DNA of 64,000 nt from Tridacna crocea (GCA_943736015.1 OX031057.1:52653001-52717000), one strand, 5' to 3'. Positions 30,090-41,784 are shown, counted from the first letter of the stretch. Translations and numbers: made by a program. The notes: a model not told the origin generated them from the letters alone.

Positions 30090-30215
30090 TTTCCAAAGGG
30101 AAGATCTCCTTACCGGACAGCGTTGATCCAAGATTGGACTGCACGTTCTGTGCAGTCTGATCGTGATCTACTCAGTCCGCAAAAGGTCACTGAGTTATGC
30201 ATAGCAGCCTAAAGG
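30090..30215. mobile_element. G element
   Basis: Core GGACTGCACGTTCTGTGCAG. The tail GTCACTGAGTTATGCATAGC AGCC precedes TAAAGGG. Confidence 0.7.
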
Positions 30216-30444
30216 GTATTTCAAACAAAGATGGTGTGCTTTTGAATTTTCTTCCATTACAGTCAGTTTTATTGAAAAGAAAATGGTAGCAAGGAAATGT
30301 ATATGTCTTTTGCGAGCTCTTTTTGAAGGCTTCAAAGGCATGAAAGTACTTGTTTCGTATAGCTTAAACTGTTTATCTGCGATCGCTGCAACCCTTATAA
30401 AATCTAGGCACAATATAAGTAGCATGTGTTTTCGGACAGTAAAG

Positions 30445-30768
30445 AGTCGCGCAGGCTAACCTGGACAGAAACTTTTCACTATTGGTCAAGTTTGTGTACG
30501 TCGAAGTCGATATTGGTTAAGTTTCTGTACGCCGATATCGCAATTGTTCAAGTTTCTATACGCCGAAGTCGCTATTGGTCAAGTTTCTGTACGCCGAAGT
30601 CGCTATTGGTCAAGTTTCTGTGCATCGAAGGACCAGGTCTACCTTGTGATTATGTCAGTTTTATAAAAGTAACTGCTATGGATCAATAATTATCTGATGG
30701 CTTGATTGGTGTAATGCATAACTGAAATACATTTACCCTATCCCTTTTGCCAGAGCAAGGCTCAATTT
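30445..30768. mobile_element. I element with a 31-bp tandem expansion
   Basis: GCAGGCTAACCTGGACAGAAACTTTTC is the right half of the I hairpin. The right end is CTTTTGCCAGAGCAAGG. The TATTGGTCAAGTTTCTGTAC segment after the hairpin has been multiplied. Confidence 0.75.
30481..30635. repeat. 31-bp tandem repeat, 5 copies
   Basis: Copies start at 30481, 30512, 30543, 30574 and 30605 (ATTGGTCAAGTTTCTGTACG). All lie inside an I element. Confidence 0.92.
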
Positions 30769-31647
30769 TATACCAGACCAAAACAAACGATGTCAAGAAA
30801 ATTTGATAACATCTTCTTTGCAACTGGACCGACCGACCATGTACGATCAAGAGACAGCAATATCTGCATTTTTATTATCAGCAACGGTGTGTGCATCTTT
30901 GTTATCTATAAGAATGTCTGCATCGTAAGTGTTTACATTCGTGTCCGTATCTTTGACGTCAACAGCCGTGTTTGCATCTTTGGCGTCAACAACGGTGTCT
31001 GCATCTTTGGCATCAACAACGGTGTTTGTATCTTTGATGTCAATAACGGTGTCTGCATCTTTGGCGTCAACAACGGTGTTTGCATCTTTGGCGTAAATAA
31101 CGGTGTCTGCATCTTTGACGTCAATAACGGTGTCTGCATCTTTGGTGTCAACAACGGTGTGTGAATCTTTGGTGTCAACAATTTTGTCTGCATCTTTGAT
31201 GTCTATAACGGTGTTTGCATCTTTGGTGTCAACAACGGTGTGTGAATCTTTGGTGTCTACGACTGAGTCTGCATCTTTGGTGTCAACAACAGTGGCTGCA
31301 CCTTTTCATGAAAACAACGGTGTCTGTATTTTTGGTATCAGTAAAGGTGTTTGCATCTATTGTGTAAACAACGCTGTGTGCATCTCTCCTGTCAACAACG
31401 GTGCCTGCAACTATGGTTTAAACAAAGGCGTTTGCATCTATTTTGTCAGCAAAGATTTTAGCATCTTTGATGTCGAAAACGGTGTTTGCATCTTTGGTGT
31501 CAACAATGGTGCGTGCATCTTTGGCGTAGAGAACGGTGTCTGCATCTTTAGTGTCAACAACGGTGTCTGTGTCTTTGATGTCTACAACGGTGTCTGTGAC
31601 TTTAATATCAACAACGGTGTCTGCATCCTTGGTCTTAAAAACACTGT

Positions 31648-32221
31648 GTGCATCTTTGCTGTTTACAACGGTGTCTGTGTCTTTGAACACATGTCAACAA
31701 CAGTGGTGGCATGTTTGATGTCAACAATGGTGTCTGCATCATTTCGTGTAAACAGCAGTGTCTTCATCTTTGGTATCAATAAAGGTGTGTGCATCTTTGG
31801 TGTCAACAAAAGTGTCTGCGTCTTTGGTGTCAACAACAGTGTGTGCATCTTTACTGTCATAAACGATGTCTGTATCTTTGGTGTCAACACCGGTGTCTGC
31901 ATCTTTGGTGTAAACATTGGTGTCTGCATCTGTGGTATCAGCAATGTTTTTTTTTTTTTTTTTTTTTTTTTTTGCAGCTTTGGTTTAAACAACGGTGTCT
32001 GCATCTTTCGTGCCAAAAAAGGTTTGTGCATCTTTGATATCAATAAAGGAGTCTTTTGAGTAAACAACGATGTGTTCATCTCTACTATCGAAGACGGTGT
32101 CAGCTATTTGGTGTCAGAGAAGGTGTGTGAATTTTTGATGACAACAAAGGTGTCTGCATGTTTAATGTCAACAAAGGTTTGTACAATTTTGGTGTCAACA
32201 ACAGTGTGTGCAACAACAGTG
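31648..32221 (+). repeat. Segmental duplication inside the minisatellite, copy 1
   Basis: This matches 32275-32835 almost base for base (for example ACACATGTCAACAACAGTGG at 31686 and 32313). It contains a run of 27 T (31947-31973). Confidence 0.88.
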
Positions 32222-32274
32222 ACTTTAATATCAACAACGGTGTCTACATCCTTCGTGTTAAAAACACTGTACAC

Positions 32275-32835
32275 GTGCATCTTTGCTGTTTACAACGGTG
32301 TCTGTGTCTTTGAACACATGTCAACAACAGTGGTGGCATGTTTGATGTCAACAATGGTGTCTGCATCTTTTCGTGTAAACAGCAGTGTCTGCATCTTTGG
32401 TATCAATAAAGGTGTGTTCATCTTTGGTGTCAACAAAAGTGTCTGCGTCTTTGGTGTCAACAACAGTGTGTGCATCTTTACTGTCATAAACGATGTCTGT
32501 ATCTTTGGTGTCAACACCGGTGTCTGCATCTTTGGTGTAAACATTGGTGTCTGCATCTGTGGTATCAGCAATGTTTTTTTTTTTTTCTGCAGCTTTGGTT
32601 TAAACAATGGTGTCTGCATCTTTCGTGTCAAAAAAGGTTTGTGCATCTTTGGTATCAATAAAGGAGTCTTTTGAGTAAACAACGATGTGTTCATCTCTAC
32701 TATCGAAGACGGTGTCAGCTATTTGGTGTCAGAGAAGGTGTGTGAATTTTTGGTGACAACAAAGGTGTCTATATGTTTAGTGTCAACAAAGGTTTGTACA
32801 TTTTTGGTGTCAACAACAGTGTGTGCAACAACAGT
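32275..32835 (+). repeat. Segmental duplication inside the minisatellite, copy 2
   Basis: Offset from copy 1 is 627 bp before the T run and 613 bp after it, because the T run here is 13 long. A few point differences separate the copies. Confidence 0.88.
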
Positions 32836-35121
32836 GTGTGCATCTTTTGTATCAATAAGGTGAGTGCATCTTTGGTGTAAACATTGGCGTATGTACATGT
32901 ACCTTTGTCAACAACATTGCATCTTTTGTTTAAACAACAGTGTCTGCATCTTTAATTTAAACAACGGTGTCTGCATCTTTGATGTGAACAAAGGTGTGTG
33001 TGCATCAATAAAGGTTTTGCCTTTTTGGTGTAAACAACAGTATCTGCATCTATTGTATCAATAAAGCTGTGTGTATCCTTGGTTTTAATAAAGGTGTGTG
33101 CACCATTGGTGTCAGCAACGGTGTCTGCATCTTTGGTGTAAACAACGGTGTCTGCATCTTTGGTATCAACAACGGTGTCTGCATCTTCGATGTTAACAAC
33201 GATGTCGGCATCTTTGGGGTCAACCACGGTGTCTGCATCTTTGATGTCAGCAACGGAATATGCATCTTTGGTGTCAACATCGGTGTCTGCATTTTAGTAT
33301 CAACAACAATGTCTGCATCTTCGGTTTCAACTATGGTGTGTGCATCTTTATAGTCAACAACAGTGTCTGCAACTTTTGTGTCAACAATGGTGTCTGCATC
33401 TTTTGCGTCAAGAACGGTGTTTGCATCTTTGGTGATAACAACATTGTCTGCATCTATTGTGTCAAAAACGTTGTCTGCGTCTCTGATGTTAACAACAGTA
33501 TCTGCATCTCTTGTGTAAAAACTGTGAGTGCATCTTTTATGTAAACAATTGTGTCTACATCTTTGATGTCGACAACAGTGTCTGCGTACTTGTTTTCATC
33601 AACGGTGTCTGTATCTTCGGTTTCAAAAAAGGCTTGAGCATCTTTAATGTCAACAAACGTGTTTGAATCTAAGCGTCAACAAAGTTGCCGAAATCTTTGG
33701 TGTCAAAACCGATTTCTGCATCATTGGTGTCAATAACGTTGTCTGAATTTTTCCATAAACAATCGTGTCCGTATCTTTGTTGTCAAAAATGGTGTATGCA
33801 TTTTTTGAGTCAACAACCGTGTCTGCATCTTTGGTGTAAACAACAGTGTCTGCATCTAAAGCGTAAACAACGATGTCTTCATCTTTGGTATAAAAAACGG
33901 TGTCTGTATCTTCGGTTTAAAGAACAATGTAATCTTTGGTGTCAAAAACTGCGTCTGCGTCTTTGGTGTCAACAGCGGTGTCTGCATCCTTGGTGTAAAC
34001 AATTTTGTTTGTGTCTTTTGTGTCAACAACGTTGTCACTTCTTTTTTGTCAAAAACTATGTCTGCGTCTTTGGTGTCATCAACAGTGTCTGCGTCTTTGG
34101 TTTCAACAACAGTGTTTGCATCTTTGGCGTCAACAACGGTGTTTGTGTCTTTGGTGTCAACAACGGTGTGTGCATCTTTGGTGTCAAACTATGAGTGTGT
34201 ATCTTTGATATCTACTGTCTTTTGGGTCAACAACAGTCTCTGCATCTTTTATGTGAATAAAGTTGTGTGCATCTTCGATGTCAACAATGGTGCGTGTATC
34301 TTTGGTGTCAACAACAATGCCTTTATCTATAGTTGAACCAACAGTGTCTGAAAGTTTGTGGTTTACAATGGTGCTCCTCTCTCGATGTCAACAAAGTTGT
34401 CTGCATCTTTGGAGTCAACAACAGAGTCTGCATATTTGGTGTCAACAACGGTGTTTGCATCTTTGGTGTTCATAAAGATGTCTGCATCCTTGGTGTCAAA
34501 AACGTGGTCTGCGTCTTTCGATTAAACGACGGTGTCTGCATCTTTTTGTCAACAAGACTGTCGGCATCTTTTGTGTAATAACGGTGTCTGCGTCGTTGGT
34601 GTAGAGAACAATGTTTGCATCTTTGGTGTCAAGAAACGGTGTCTGCATCTATGGTGTAGAGAACGATGTTTGCATTTTTTGTGTCAATAACGGTGTAATC
34701 GTCTTTGGAGTCAACAAAGTTGTTCACATCTTTTGTGTCAATGTCGGTGTCTGCATCTTTATTGTCAACAACAATGTCCGCATCTTTGGTGTCAACAACG
34801 GCGTCTGCGTCGTTTGTGTAGAGAACGAAGTTTGCATCTTTGGTGTCAAGAACGATGTCTCCGTCTTTGTTGTCAAGAACAGTGTCTGCCTCTTTGATTT
34901 AGAGAACGATTTTTGCATTTTTGGTGTAAGTAATGGTGTCTGCGTCTTTGGAGACAATAAGGTGTGTGAATCTTTAGTGTCGACATCGGTGTCTGCATCT
35001 TTGATGTTATCAACGGTGTCTGTGTTCTTGGTGTCAACAACAGTGTGTGAACCTTTCGTATCAACAATGGTGTCTGCGTCCTTGGTGTCAACAACGATGT
35101 GTGATCGATAGCGAGTGAATT

Positions 35122-35178
35122 TACCTACAGGCTGCAGAATGCGACATAGTGACCTTTTGCGGACAGTGTAGATATACA
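35122..35178. mobile_element. G element, left half
   Basis: TACAGGCTGCAGAATGCGAC ATAGTGACCTTTTGCGGACAGTGTAGAT is the G terminus and left arm. The right arm is absent. Confidence 0.65.
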
Positions 35179-35203
35179 GTTTATTTCATCAGCTTGTGGT
35201 TAA

Positions 35204-35747
35204 AGGTGGGTACATAGAATTTTCACATCACACCAAATAAAAATATATATATATCACTGTAATTTATATGAAAAAAACAATACAAATCATTAATAATTAA
35301 GAATCATAAAATTACACTCCAAAATTTTTTTGATGGTATTCACTTAAAAGGCTACGTAGCCTCTTAAGCTATTTTTAGATTTCGCGCCACAAATAAAAAA
35401 ATGCATTGTGGGAATGTTAAGTGACTGGCACTGACTAATGACGCTTAAATTCCATTACATAACAAACATGTGATTATTTTTCATAATACCGGTATCTTCT
35501 TCGGACGCTATGTTTGAATCTTCGTCTGTGTATTTCCGGTATGTAAATGAGCGAGTTGTTCATGTAAAAATAGAACGTGTTTCCCGTCGATGTCGACCTT
35601 GGCCGTAGTAAATCTCTAATTTCTCGTGTTGTCGGATGGTTTTGGACTACTGGGGTTTTATGAATGACGATTGTAAGGTTTTGGGAGTAGAAGGATGATA
35701 TTTTGTATTTTTGTAAAATTTTCGTCCCAAATTCTGAAGGGCCACCT
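35204..35747 (+). mobile_element. E element, full length (544 bp)
   Basis: TTAA at 35200-35203 and 35748-35751. Ends AGGTGGGTACATAG and CTGAAGGGCCACCT. Internal GGCTACGTAGCC. Confidence 0.9.
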
Positions 35748-35750
35748 TTA

Positions 35751-35868
35751 ATATGGGGAAATATATGCTGAAAAAAGGGAAAGGTATGTGAAAATAACGA
35801 GTGCCGTGAGGCATGAGCTATTTTCGCGGACCTCTCTCTTTTGAGGCAAATATTTCCCCATTTTAACT
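35751..35868. repeat. Hairpin Q
   Basis: ATATGGGGAAATAT and ATATTTCCCCATTTT are outer arms. GAAAATAACGAGTGCCGTGA with GCATGAGCTATTTTC forms an inner pair. Confidence 0.6.
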
Positions 35869-36269
35869 ACAAGCTGTTGAAATAAATTATTTATTTCCTC
35901 TGATTATTTTGTCAACGAATTCCACTTAAGTCAATTAACCGGATAACCGATATTTTCAAAAAAGGTAGTTCCAGATTTTCGGCAGGAGGAAATTATTCAC
36001 TGTGACGGGAAAATAATTCCCCCACTCCTTAAATTACGACATTTCTTTCCATACCATTTCGAAAAATAGACCCATGAAATATAATAGTATTATCAGTAGT
36101 ATCAGTATAATTCTAGTCTGATATTTGGATCTACATAGTACGAGAAAGAAATTTTTCACCCCACATGATTACCTTTTAAAACAGCAAAATTTGTTGTTTT
36201 CCCATCGGCTGAAAATTTGCAATTTTTATCATTATTTAGGAGGTTAAGAGCAAATATATTATTTCGTGC
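35869..36269. other. No supported feature
   Basis: Unassigned AT-rich sequence. Confidence 0.4.
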
Positions 36270-36273
36270 TTAA

Positions 36274-36491
36274 ATCTTTGCCAAACGCTAAGATTTTGGT
36301 GTAGTCGAATTTAAAAGCAAATGCAGACGACAAAACATGAATAAAACAATTGAAATTTGATTTGGGAAGGGCAGAAAACCTTGTGGGAAAAGGAGAAAAT
36401 GCTGGTTATCAGCATTTTCTCCTTTTCCCTCAATGTTTTCAAAAGGCTTTTTATTCAGGGTCGTTAAAACTCGTCGTTGTGTGGTAAAGGG
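36274..36491 (+). mobile_element. B element
   Basis: TTAA 36270-36273; TTCA 36492-36495. Hairpin AATGCTGGTTATCAGCATT. Inner arm GCAAATGCAGACGACAAAAC. Confidence 0.82.
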
Positions 36492-36599
36492 TTCAAAAGT
36501 CTAAAGTGCTTTAGTCCAAAACATGCATTACGATGTAGGAAAACATAATGACACATCCTTGTCTAAGGAGGCACGCGCATTCCGTCGGGTTTTCTTTAA

Positions 36600-36817
36600 C
36601 TCATTACCAAACGACAAAATTTTAGGTTTGCCCAAATCGAAAGCATTTGCAGACGACAAAACAAAAGTGACTGAAAATTTGAAGTATTTTTGTATTGTGA
36701 AGGGTAGAAAACATTGTACAACTGAAAGGAGAGAATGCTGGTTACCAGCATTTTCTCCTTTCAGTCCCACAATATTTTCTAAACAGGTTTCTTTCTCAGG
36801 GATTGTAAAGTAAAGGG
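36600..36817 (+). mobile_element. B element
   Basis: TTAA 36596-36599; ends CTCATTACCAAACGACAAA and TAAAGTAAAGGGCAA. Hairpin arms are GAAAGGAGAGAATGCTGG / CCAGCATTTTCTCCTTTC. Confidence 0.8.
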
Positions 36818-36899
36818 CAACCTCTCTCAGCGACAAATAAATAAACTCGACCTCTGTCAACAGCTATAGATAAAATTCCTTGAAACTTACAAAGATTGT

Positions 36900-36995
36900 G
36901 ATTGTTAAGGCTTGACTGCACAAGCGGGCGGTATACATAAAAGATCAGACCGCACATTATGTGCATTCTGATCTTGACCTATGCCTCTGCAAAAG
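36900..36995. mobile_element. G element, diverged
   Basis: AAAGATCAGACCGCACATTA with TGTGCATTCTGATCTTGACC. Confidence 0.6.
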
Positions 36996-37380
36996 TCACT
37001 GTTTTAATCCATGTTAATGAAAGGGTTTGAAGGTCTTTTATTGTTATGCACTTCCGTTTTAAGACGATTCGTGATTTAAAAGCATTTCTGCGTTTAATTT
37101 TTATTTTATCCTTGTGTTTGCTAAAATTACCTTTCAAAATTATTTAGAATACATAAGACCACCTACCCAAAATACAAAAAAAATCATAAATGTCATATAC
37201 TTAGAGTGAATTTTATATGATAACATAATATGCACTATAACTTAGAGTATCGATGGTATTTTCTGATGTCAGAGGATAGATTATATAAGTTGTCTAAATA
37301 TTTATACATCCTATACAATATATTACAACATTTACTTGATTATGGCATTGATTCGTACAAAAAGTACACTTGTAAAAAGG
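36996..37380. other. No supported feature
   Basis: AT-rich, unassigned. Confidence 0.4.
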
Positions 37381-37660
37381 GGCTTTTGTGAAAGGCATAG
37401 ATCAAGATCAGACAGCAAAGGACCCTCATTTCAATCATGAATCCATACCATGCGCTTGCACACACACACACGTATAATTATATATATCTGCTTTTCTGGA
37501 AGCCAGAGATCAAGATCAGACTACATAGAGCGTGCACTGCGATCCCGAATCCGTACCATGCGCTTGCATATATATAGTAATTATCATTGGCTTTTGTGGA
37601 GGGCATAGATCAAGATCAGACTGCAGCCCATAGATCTTGATCGAATATAGCTCAGTTCTA
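37381..37660. repeat. Tandem array of G-derived half units (~115 bp)
   Basis: GGCATAGATCAAGATCAGAC recurs near 37394, 37506 (variant) and 37605. CCATACCATGCGCTTGCA / CCGTACCATGCGCTTGCA recur near 37446 and 37552. A CA microsatellite lies at 37459-37470. Confidence 0.65.
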
Positions 37661-38194
37661 TAACTGCACCGAGGGGGAAATGAGTTTGATAGTCTGGGTT
37701 CTAATATCCCTTTTTTTTATTTCCTTTTTTTCTAAAGAAACTGCTCGGGTGGATGGGATAAGACCACTTGCTGCCGTAACAGCAAATGAACAAACAACAA
37801 CAAGCAAAATAAGCAAACAAACATATTACCTTCTGTTTTAGCTACGTGTAGCTTTGACCCAACATTTCGTTATTTTAAAATGATTTCATATTTTGCAGGG
37901 TAGCTATCTCTCCCACCTAATCCTTTCACTGGTGGGATGAGAACTAGCCCCTAGTGGTCCCGGTTTTAGCCCCCCCCCCCCCACAACTTTGTGCTCAGGG
38001 AGAGTTTTGTGAGAGTGCTGTTTTTCCATCGTGCATCGTCTGTAGTGCACTGTGCGCCAGTGCCTCGTCCAGGCGTCAACGAATACCCTGTCTACACTCT
38101 TAAAGCGCAATTTCCAGTACAAAGCTCATTCAACTTTATCAGAATGTTTTTTCTTGATAATATCTTTGATATTTGGTCTTGTTGTGCGAACGAG
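37661..38194. other. No supported gene; C run and possible SINE-like piece
   Basis: 37645-37720 weakly resembles a SINE head (ATAGCTCAGTTCTATAACTG). A run of 14 C lies near 37968-37981. Short open frames show no domain. Confidence 0.35.
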
Positions 38195-39560
38195 TTGGTG
38201 TACCAGGTCCAGTCTTAGAAAAACCTTGTGTGCTTTCTAGTAGCCACATTTTAAGCCTAATATTTCTCAGACGTGGTCAGGATGTTTGACGATGATGTGT
38301 CACTTCGGGTCAATCAATAGGCCCAATCTTAGAAAAACCCTGTGTGCACTCTAGAGGCCATTTTCAGTTTGATACTCATTAACCCTTCACCCCATAAGGC
38401 ATTTCTATGGTATCTCTACTTGACCCTAAATAACAATAAGGATGAAGCCTTTTCTTATGTGTATTATGACGCCTTTTGAAAGCACAGAAAACATTTTGAC
38501 AAAAGGTGAAATTGCTCGTCACGAGCAATTTCACCTTTTGTCACAATGTTTTCAAAAGGCTTCTACAAGCAATGTGTAGAAATGAGTATCTATGGAGTAA
38601 AGGATAAACTTAGAATAAATATATTTGTCTATGTGGTATCTCGAATAATTTTGATATTGGGTCACTTCAGGACAAAAAGTAGGTCATTGGGCCAAATCAA
38701 ATTATGTCTGATACTCTGGAAACTTGGACGAATGTTTGTCTTGATGACATCTCCGACAAGTCTGAAACTGGGTCCCTTCTGGTAAAAAAGTAGGTCAACA
38801 GGCCAAATCTTGAAAATGCCCTGTGCACTCTACAGCCACATTTTCAGGCCGATACTCATGGAATTAAGTTAGAATGTTTTCTTGATAATATCTGGTACAG
38901 GTATAAAAATTTGGTCACATCAGCTCAGAAAATAGGTCTCGGGGCCATTGATACTTCGGATATCTCAGACAAACTCGAAATTGGAGTTATGTGAGATCAA
39001 AAAGTTGGTCACTGTGCCAAATCTTAAATAAAGGTTTTATGCACTCTAGAGGCCGCGTTTCAGTTATGCTGATACTGATGAAACTAGGTCATTTATCTTT
39101 TGTCTTGATAAGATTTAAGCTCAAAATTGGGCTATGTCGAGCCAATAAAGTAGGTCATTGCACCAAATTATAGAAAAACCTTGTGTCCAGTCTACAGGTC
39201 GCATCATCATGATATTCATGAACATTATTAAGAATCTCTGTTTCGATGATATCTCATACACGTTCGAGATAGAGTTATGTAAGCTCAAAACTAGCTCATA
39301 AGGTCAAATCTTAGGAAATCCTTGTGTGCATTATAGAGGCTAAATTTTCAGCAGGTTACTTTTGAGACTTGGTCAAAATGTTCGTCCCAACGATAGTTTG
39401 ATAGTTTGAACAGGATCGAAATTGTGTCATGTCCGGTCAAAAGAAAGCCAAGTGGGCCAAACCTTTGTAAAACCATGTGTGCAGTCTTGGTTTCTTGGTT
39501 TGAAATCAGGTCATTTCCTATCAAAAAGTAGATCACTGGGCCAAATCTTTAAAAAAAAAG
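38195..39560. repeat. Degenerate AGGTCA-rich satellite, units ~110-215 bp
   Basis: Recurring blocks read GGCCAAATCTTAGAAAAACC, TTGTGTGCACTCTAGAGGCC, TTCATGATACTCATGAAACT, GATGATATCT and GGGTCA...AAAAAGTAGGTCA. About eight diverged units are visible; AAAAACCTTGTGTGC-type blocks lie near 38218, 38331, 39025, 39172, 39313 and 39467. No unit retains an open frame across the array. Confidence 0.8.
38383..38603. mobile_element. B2 element nested in the satellite
   Basis: TTAA 38379-38382, then CCCTTCACCCCATAAGGC. Right end TATGGAGTAAAGGATAA. Hairpin AAATTGCTCGTCACGAGCAA near 38511. Confidence 0.85.
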
Positions 39561-39589
39561 TGGTTACATGCTTGACATAATGATTTACA

Positions 39590-39930
39590 ACGTCGTCTGT
39601 GCATGTCAAATTCTTCGAAGATTCGACTTGTATGCTGTGACGAATCACCCATCTCATTGTGAAGGGGAAAAGTAGGGATTATACCAAAGTATCTATTACC
39701 TAAGCCTGTAGGGACTGTTTTAATAAATGGCCGTTGCATAGATTACATGCTAGGTGACCATAGCTGAATGAATCGCACCAGGTTGCGTTTTGTTGAGTAA
39801 CGTGTATTTTATTTTGAAATTCAACGTAACGATTATTGTTGGAAAAGTAGTCCGGTTCTGTACCGAGAAGTCCTTAGATAGATGTGTATTTGTAGTCCTA
39901 ATACCATCTAGTGGAAGAAAATGATCGGGA
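39590..39930 (+). mobile_element. J element
   Basis: GTGCATGTCAAATTCTTCGA, TACCTAAGCCTGTAGGGACT, TGAATGAATCGCACCAGGTT and ATACCATCTAGTGGAAG occur in the J order. Confidence 0.75.
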
Positions 39931-40017
39931 AATCGTCGGTTTACTTCAAAAACCTTGTAACTACAGCTTGAAACAAGCTTTTTTTTTTTCGAGGTTTTAG
40001 AAGTAAACCGACGAAAT
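39931..40017. mobile_element. O element hairpin
   Basis: GTCGGTTTACTTCAAAAACC pairs with GGTTTTAGAAGTAAACCGAC around AGCTTGAAACAAGCT. Confidence 0.75.
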
Positions 40018-40234
40018 GTGCTCAATTTGTACAAATCCAACCTTTATTGTTTTGTAGAGGAAAGTAACAAACATGGTGTTGGTTATTGTAACTGTAAAAC
40101 ATTTTTGCAACGGTTAAATATCAGTTACGTAAGTGAAAATCAAGCACACCTTACACAATGGGTGCAGATAACATACCAATGACAAACATTTTACTTGTCC
40201 AATCGCCCCGGAGCATTCCTTGTTTGTTACATGG

Positions 40235-40485
40235 TGATAAATAATTATCATGACGATGTTGTTGTTGTTGTTCTGAGGATTGATGGTAATCATTGCGACA
40301 AAAGTCATTCCTCCCTCACCGCTCACCATTGTTTCGACGGAAAGCAACCAGTGGCTTGGAAAGAACACTGTGCGGAGTACTGGTTAAAGAAAATCCAGTA
40401 AAGCATAAATAGGAGCACTGGTCCGCGCGATATAACTGAAATGATGTTAAAAACTGCGTAAAGTACAATAATTCAATCAATCCAA
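40235..40485 (+). mobile_element. SINE, head replaced or missing
   Basis: CATTCCTCCCTCACCGCTCA CCATTG, GGAAAGCAACCAGTGGCTTG and AAAACTGCGTAAAGTACAAT match the SINE body and tail. It is preceded by (TTG)n at 40257-40271. Confidence 0.7.
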
Positions 40486-40569
40486 AACATGAAAGGCATT
40501 GTCAGTTCGTCTTGATCTTTGCAACCTTCCAGAGATCAGGGGGTCATATTTGGCACGACGATACAAGAA

Positions 40570-40642
40570 CTTCATCCTAGCTTTATGAACGGCCTATCCG
40601 TCTTAAAGAAGGATAGGGCGTTCATACAGCTAGGATGAAATG
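40570..40642. repeat. Hairpin R
   Basis: TTCATCCTAGCTTTATGAAC GGCCTATCC pairs with GGATAGGGCGTTCATACAGC TAGGATGAA. Confidence 0.7.
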
Positions 40643-40701
40643 GGTTAAAAACTAAATGAAAATGGTTTGAAAAGTGAGTATAGATTATGATATATCTTTA
40701 A

Positions 40702-40922
40702 CCCTTTCCCAAACGACAAACTTTTGGACTAGACCAAATTGAAAGCGTTTACAGACGACAATTCAACTCTTGCTGAAAAGATAATTTCTGTCTATGATAG
40801 GGTAGAAAACATTGTGGGAAAAGGAGAAAATGCTGGTTACCAGCATTTTCTCCTTTTCCCACAATGTTTTCAAAAGGCTACTATTCCAGATCCGTAAAAA
40901 CCAGGGATTGTTTGCGAAAGGG
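40702..40922 (+). mobile_element. B element, 221 bp
   Basis: TTAA at 40698-40701 and 40923-40926. Ends CCCTTTCCCAAACGACAAA and GTTTGCGAAAGGG. Perfect central hairpin. Confidence 0.9.
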
Positions 40923-41144
40923 TTAATCTGTCCATATCACTATATCTGTGGCAAGGTAACACCTTGCCGGAAACGGTGGGAGAGGGTTAAGTCATTGGGT
41001 TTTCTTTTACCTAAAAAAGCCTTTGATTTAATTCCCGTTGGCGACGCTGTCTGTTTCGGAATGAACATCGGCCAATCACCGTAAAGCCTCAACCTAGTAG
41101 TGGTGAGACACGGAAGAGACGTGGATAGCGTTGTTGTATACGAC

Positions 41145-41312
41145 ACGACAAAATTTTGTACTCTGACAAATAGGAACCATTGACAGACAACAAATCACAT
41201 GCATTTCAAATGCTGATTTCTGTTTTCGATAGGGTAAAAAAACATACTGGGAAAAGGAGGCGTTGCCGATTACCAGCATCCTGTAATCACGATCTTCTTT
41301 GCCTACAAAAAC
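41145..41312 (+). mobile_element. B element, heavily degraded
   Basis: CGACAAAATTTTGTACTCTG, GGGAAAAGGAGGCGTTGCCG and ATTACCAGCATCC can be aligned. Termini not found. Confidence 0.45.
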
Positions 41313-41458
41313 GCTCTGATTGGCGCTTTGAATTTCAAGGGTTGAGAGTTTGTTTAAATCAAGCCCCATCATGAATTGCTGTCATACTTGAACGTTATCT
41401 GAGTGTCTAGAGTACTTGGTGGTTCAGTGGTCTACACACGAAATTTGTCATCTGTTAA

Positions 41459-41676
41459 CCCATAACATAAAGAAAAAAATTTAGTTTTGTCAAAATTGAA
41501 AGGTATTGCAGACGACAAAATAAAAGTGAAAATTTGAAATTTGTTTTGTGAAGGGTAGAAAACATTGTGGGAAATGGCGAAAATGCTGGTTACCAGCATT
41601 TTCTCCTTTTCCCACAATGTTTTCTAAAGGCTTCTTTCCCAGGGGCGTCAAAAGTAGGGATTTGTGTGGAAATGGG
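41459..41676 (+). mobile_element. B element, 218 bp
   Basis: TTAA at 41455-41458 and 41677-41680. Hairpin AATGCTGGTTACCAGCATT near 41592. Confidence 0.88.
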
Positions 41677-41784
41677 TTAATCTTAGTTCCACTCCCACTG
41701 CCGACGCTGGTATCATGGGAGTGCCTCTGGGAAAGGGTCTACTCTGGCAATGTTCTGTAATGCCTCTATAAGACAGGCTTAAAC

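Larger units (their letters stand above)
30858..35105 (+). repeat. 27-bp minisatellite, about 157 diverged units
   Basis: The consensus unit is GGTGTCTGCATCTTTGGTGT plus CAACAAC. All three plus frames and two minus frames of the consensus lack stops. This creates long open frames of 9-residue repeats such as GVNNGVCIF (30790-31164, 31103-32059, 32072-32674, 33069-33353, 34611-35111, with overlapping alternatives). Units differ by many substitutions, and stops or indels break every frame. There is no signal peptide, splice pattern or frame preference that I can see, so I call it non-coding; a repeat protein remains possible. Confidence 0.9.

Noticed and set aside
31103-32674. Long plus-strand open frames (318 and 200 codons) of GVNNGVCIF-type repeats as a real Cys-rich protein
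   Set aside because: The 27-bp unit is open in five frames by composition, alternative frames are equally long, and indels break the frame repeatedly. Described as a minisatellite instead.
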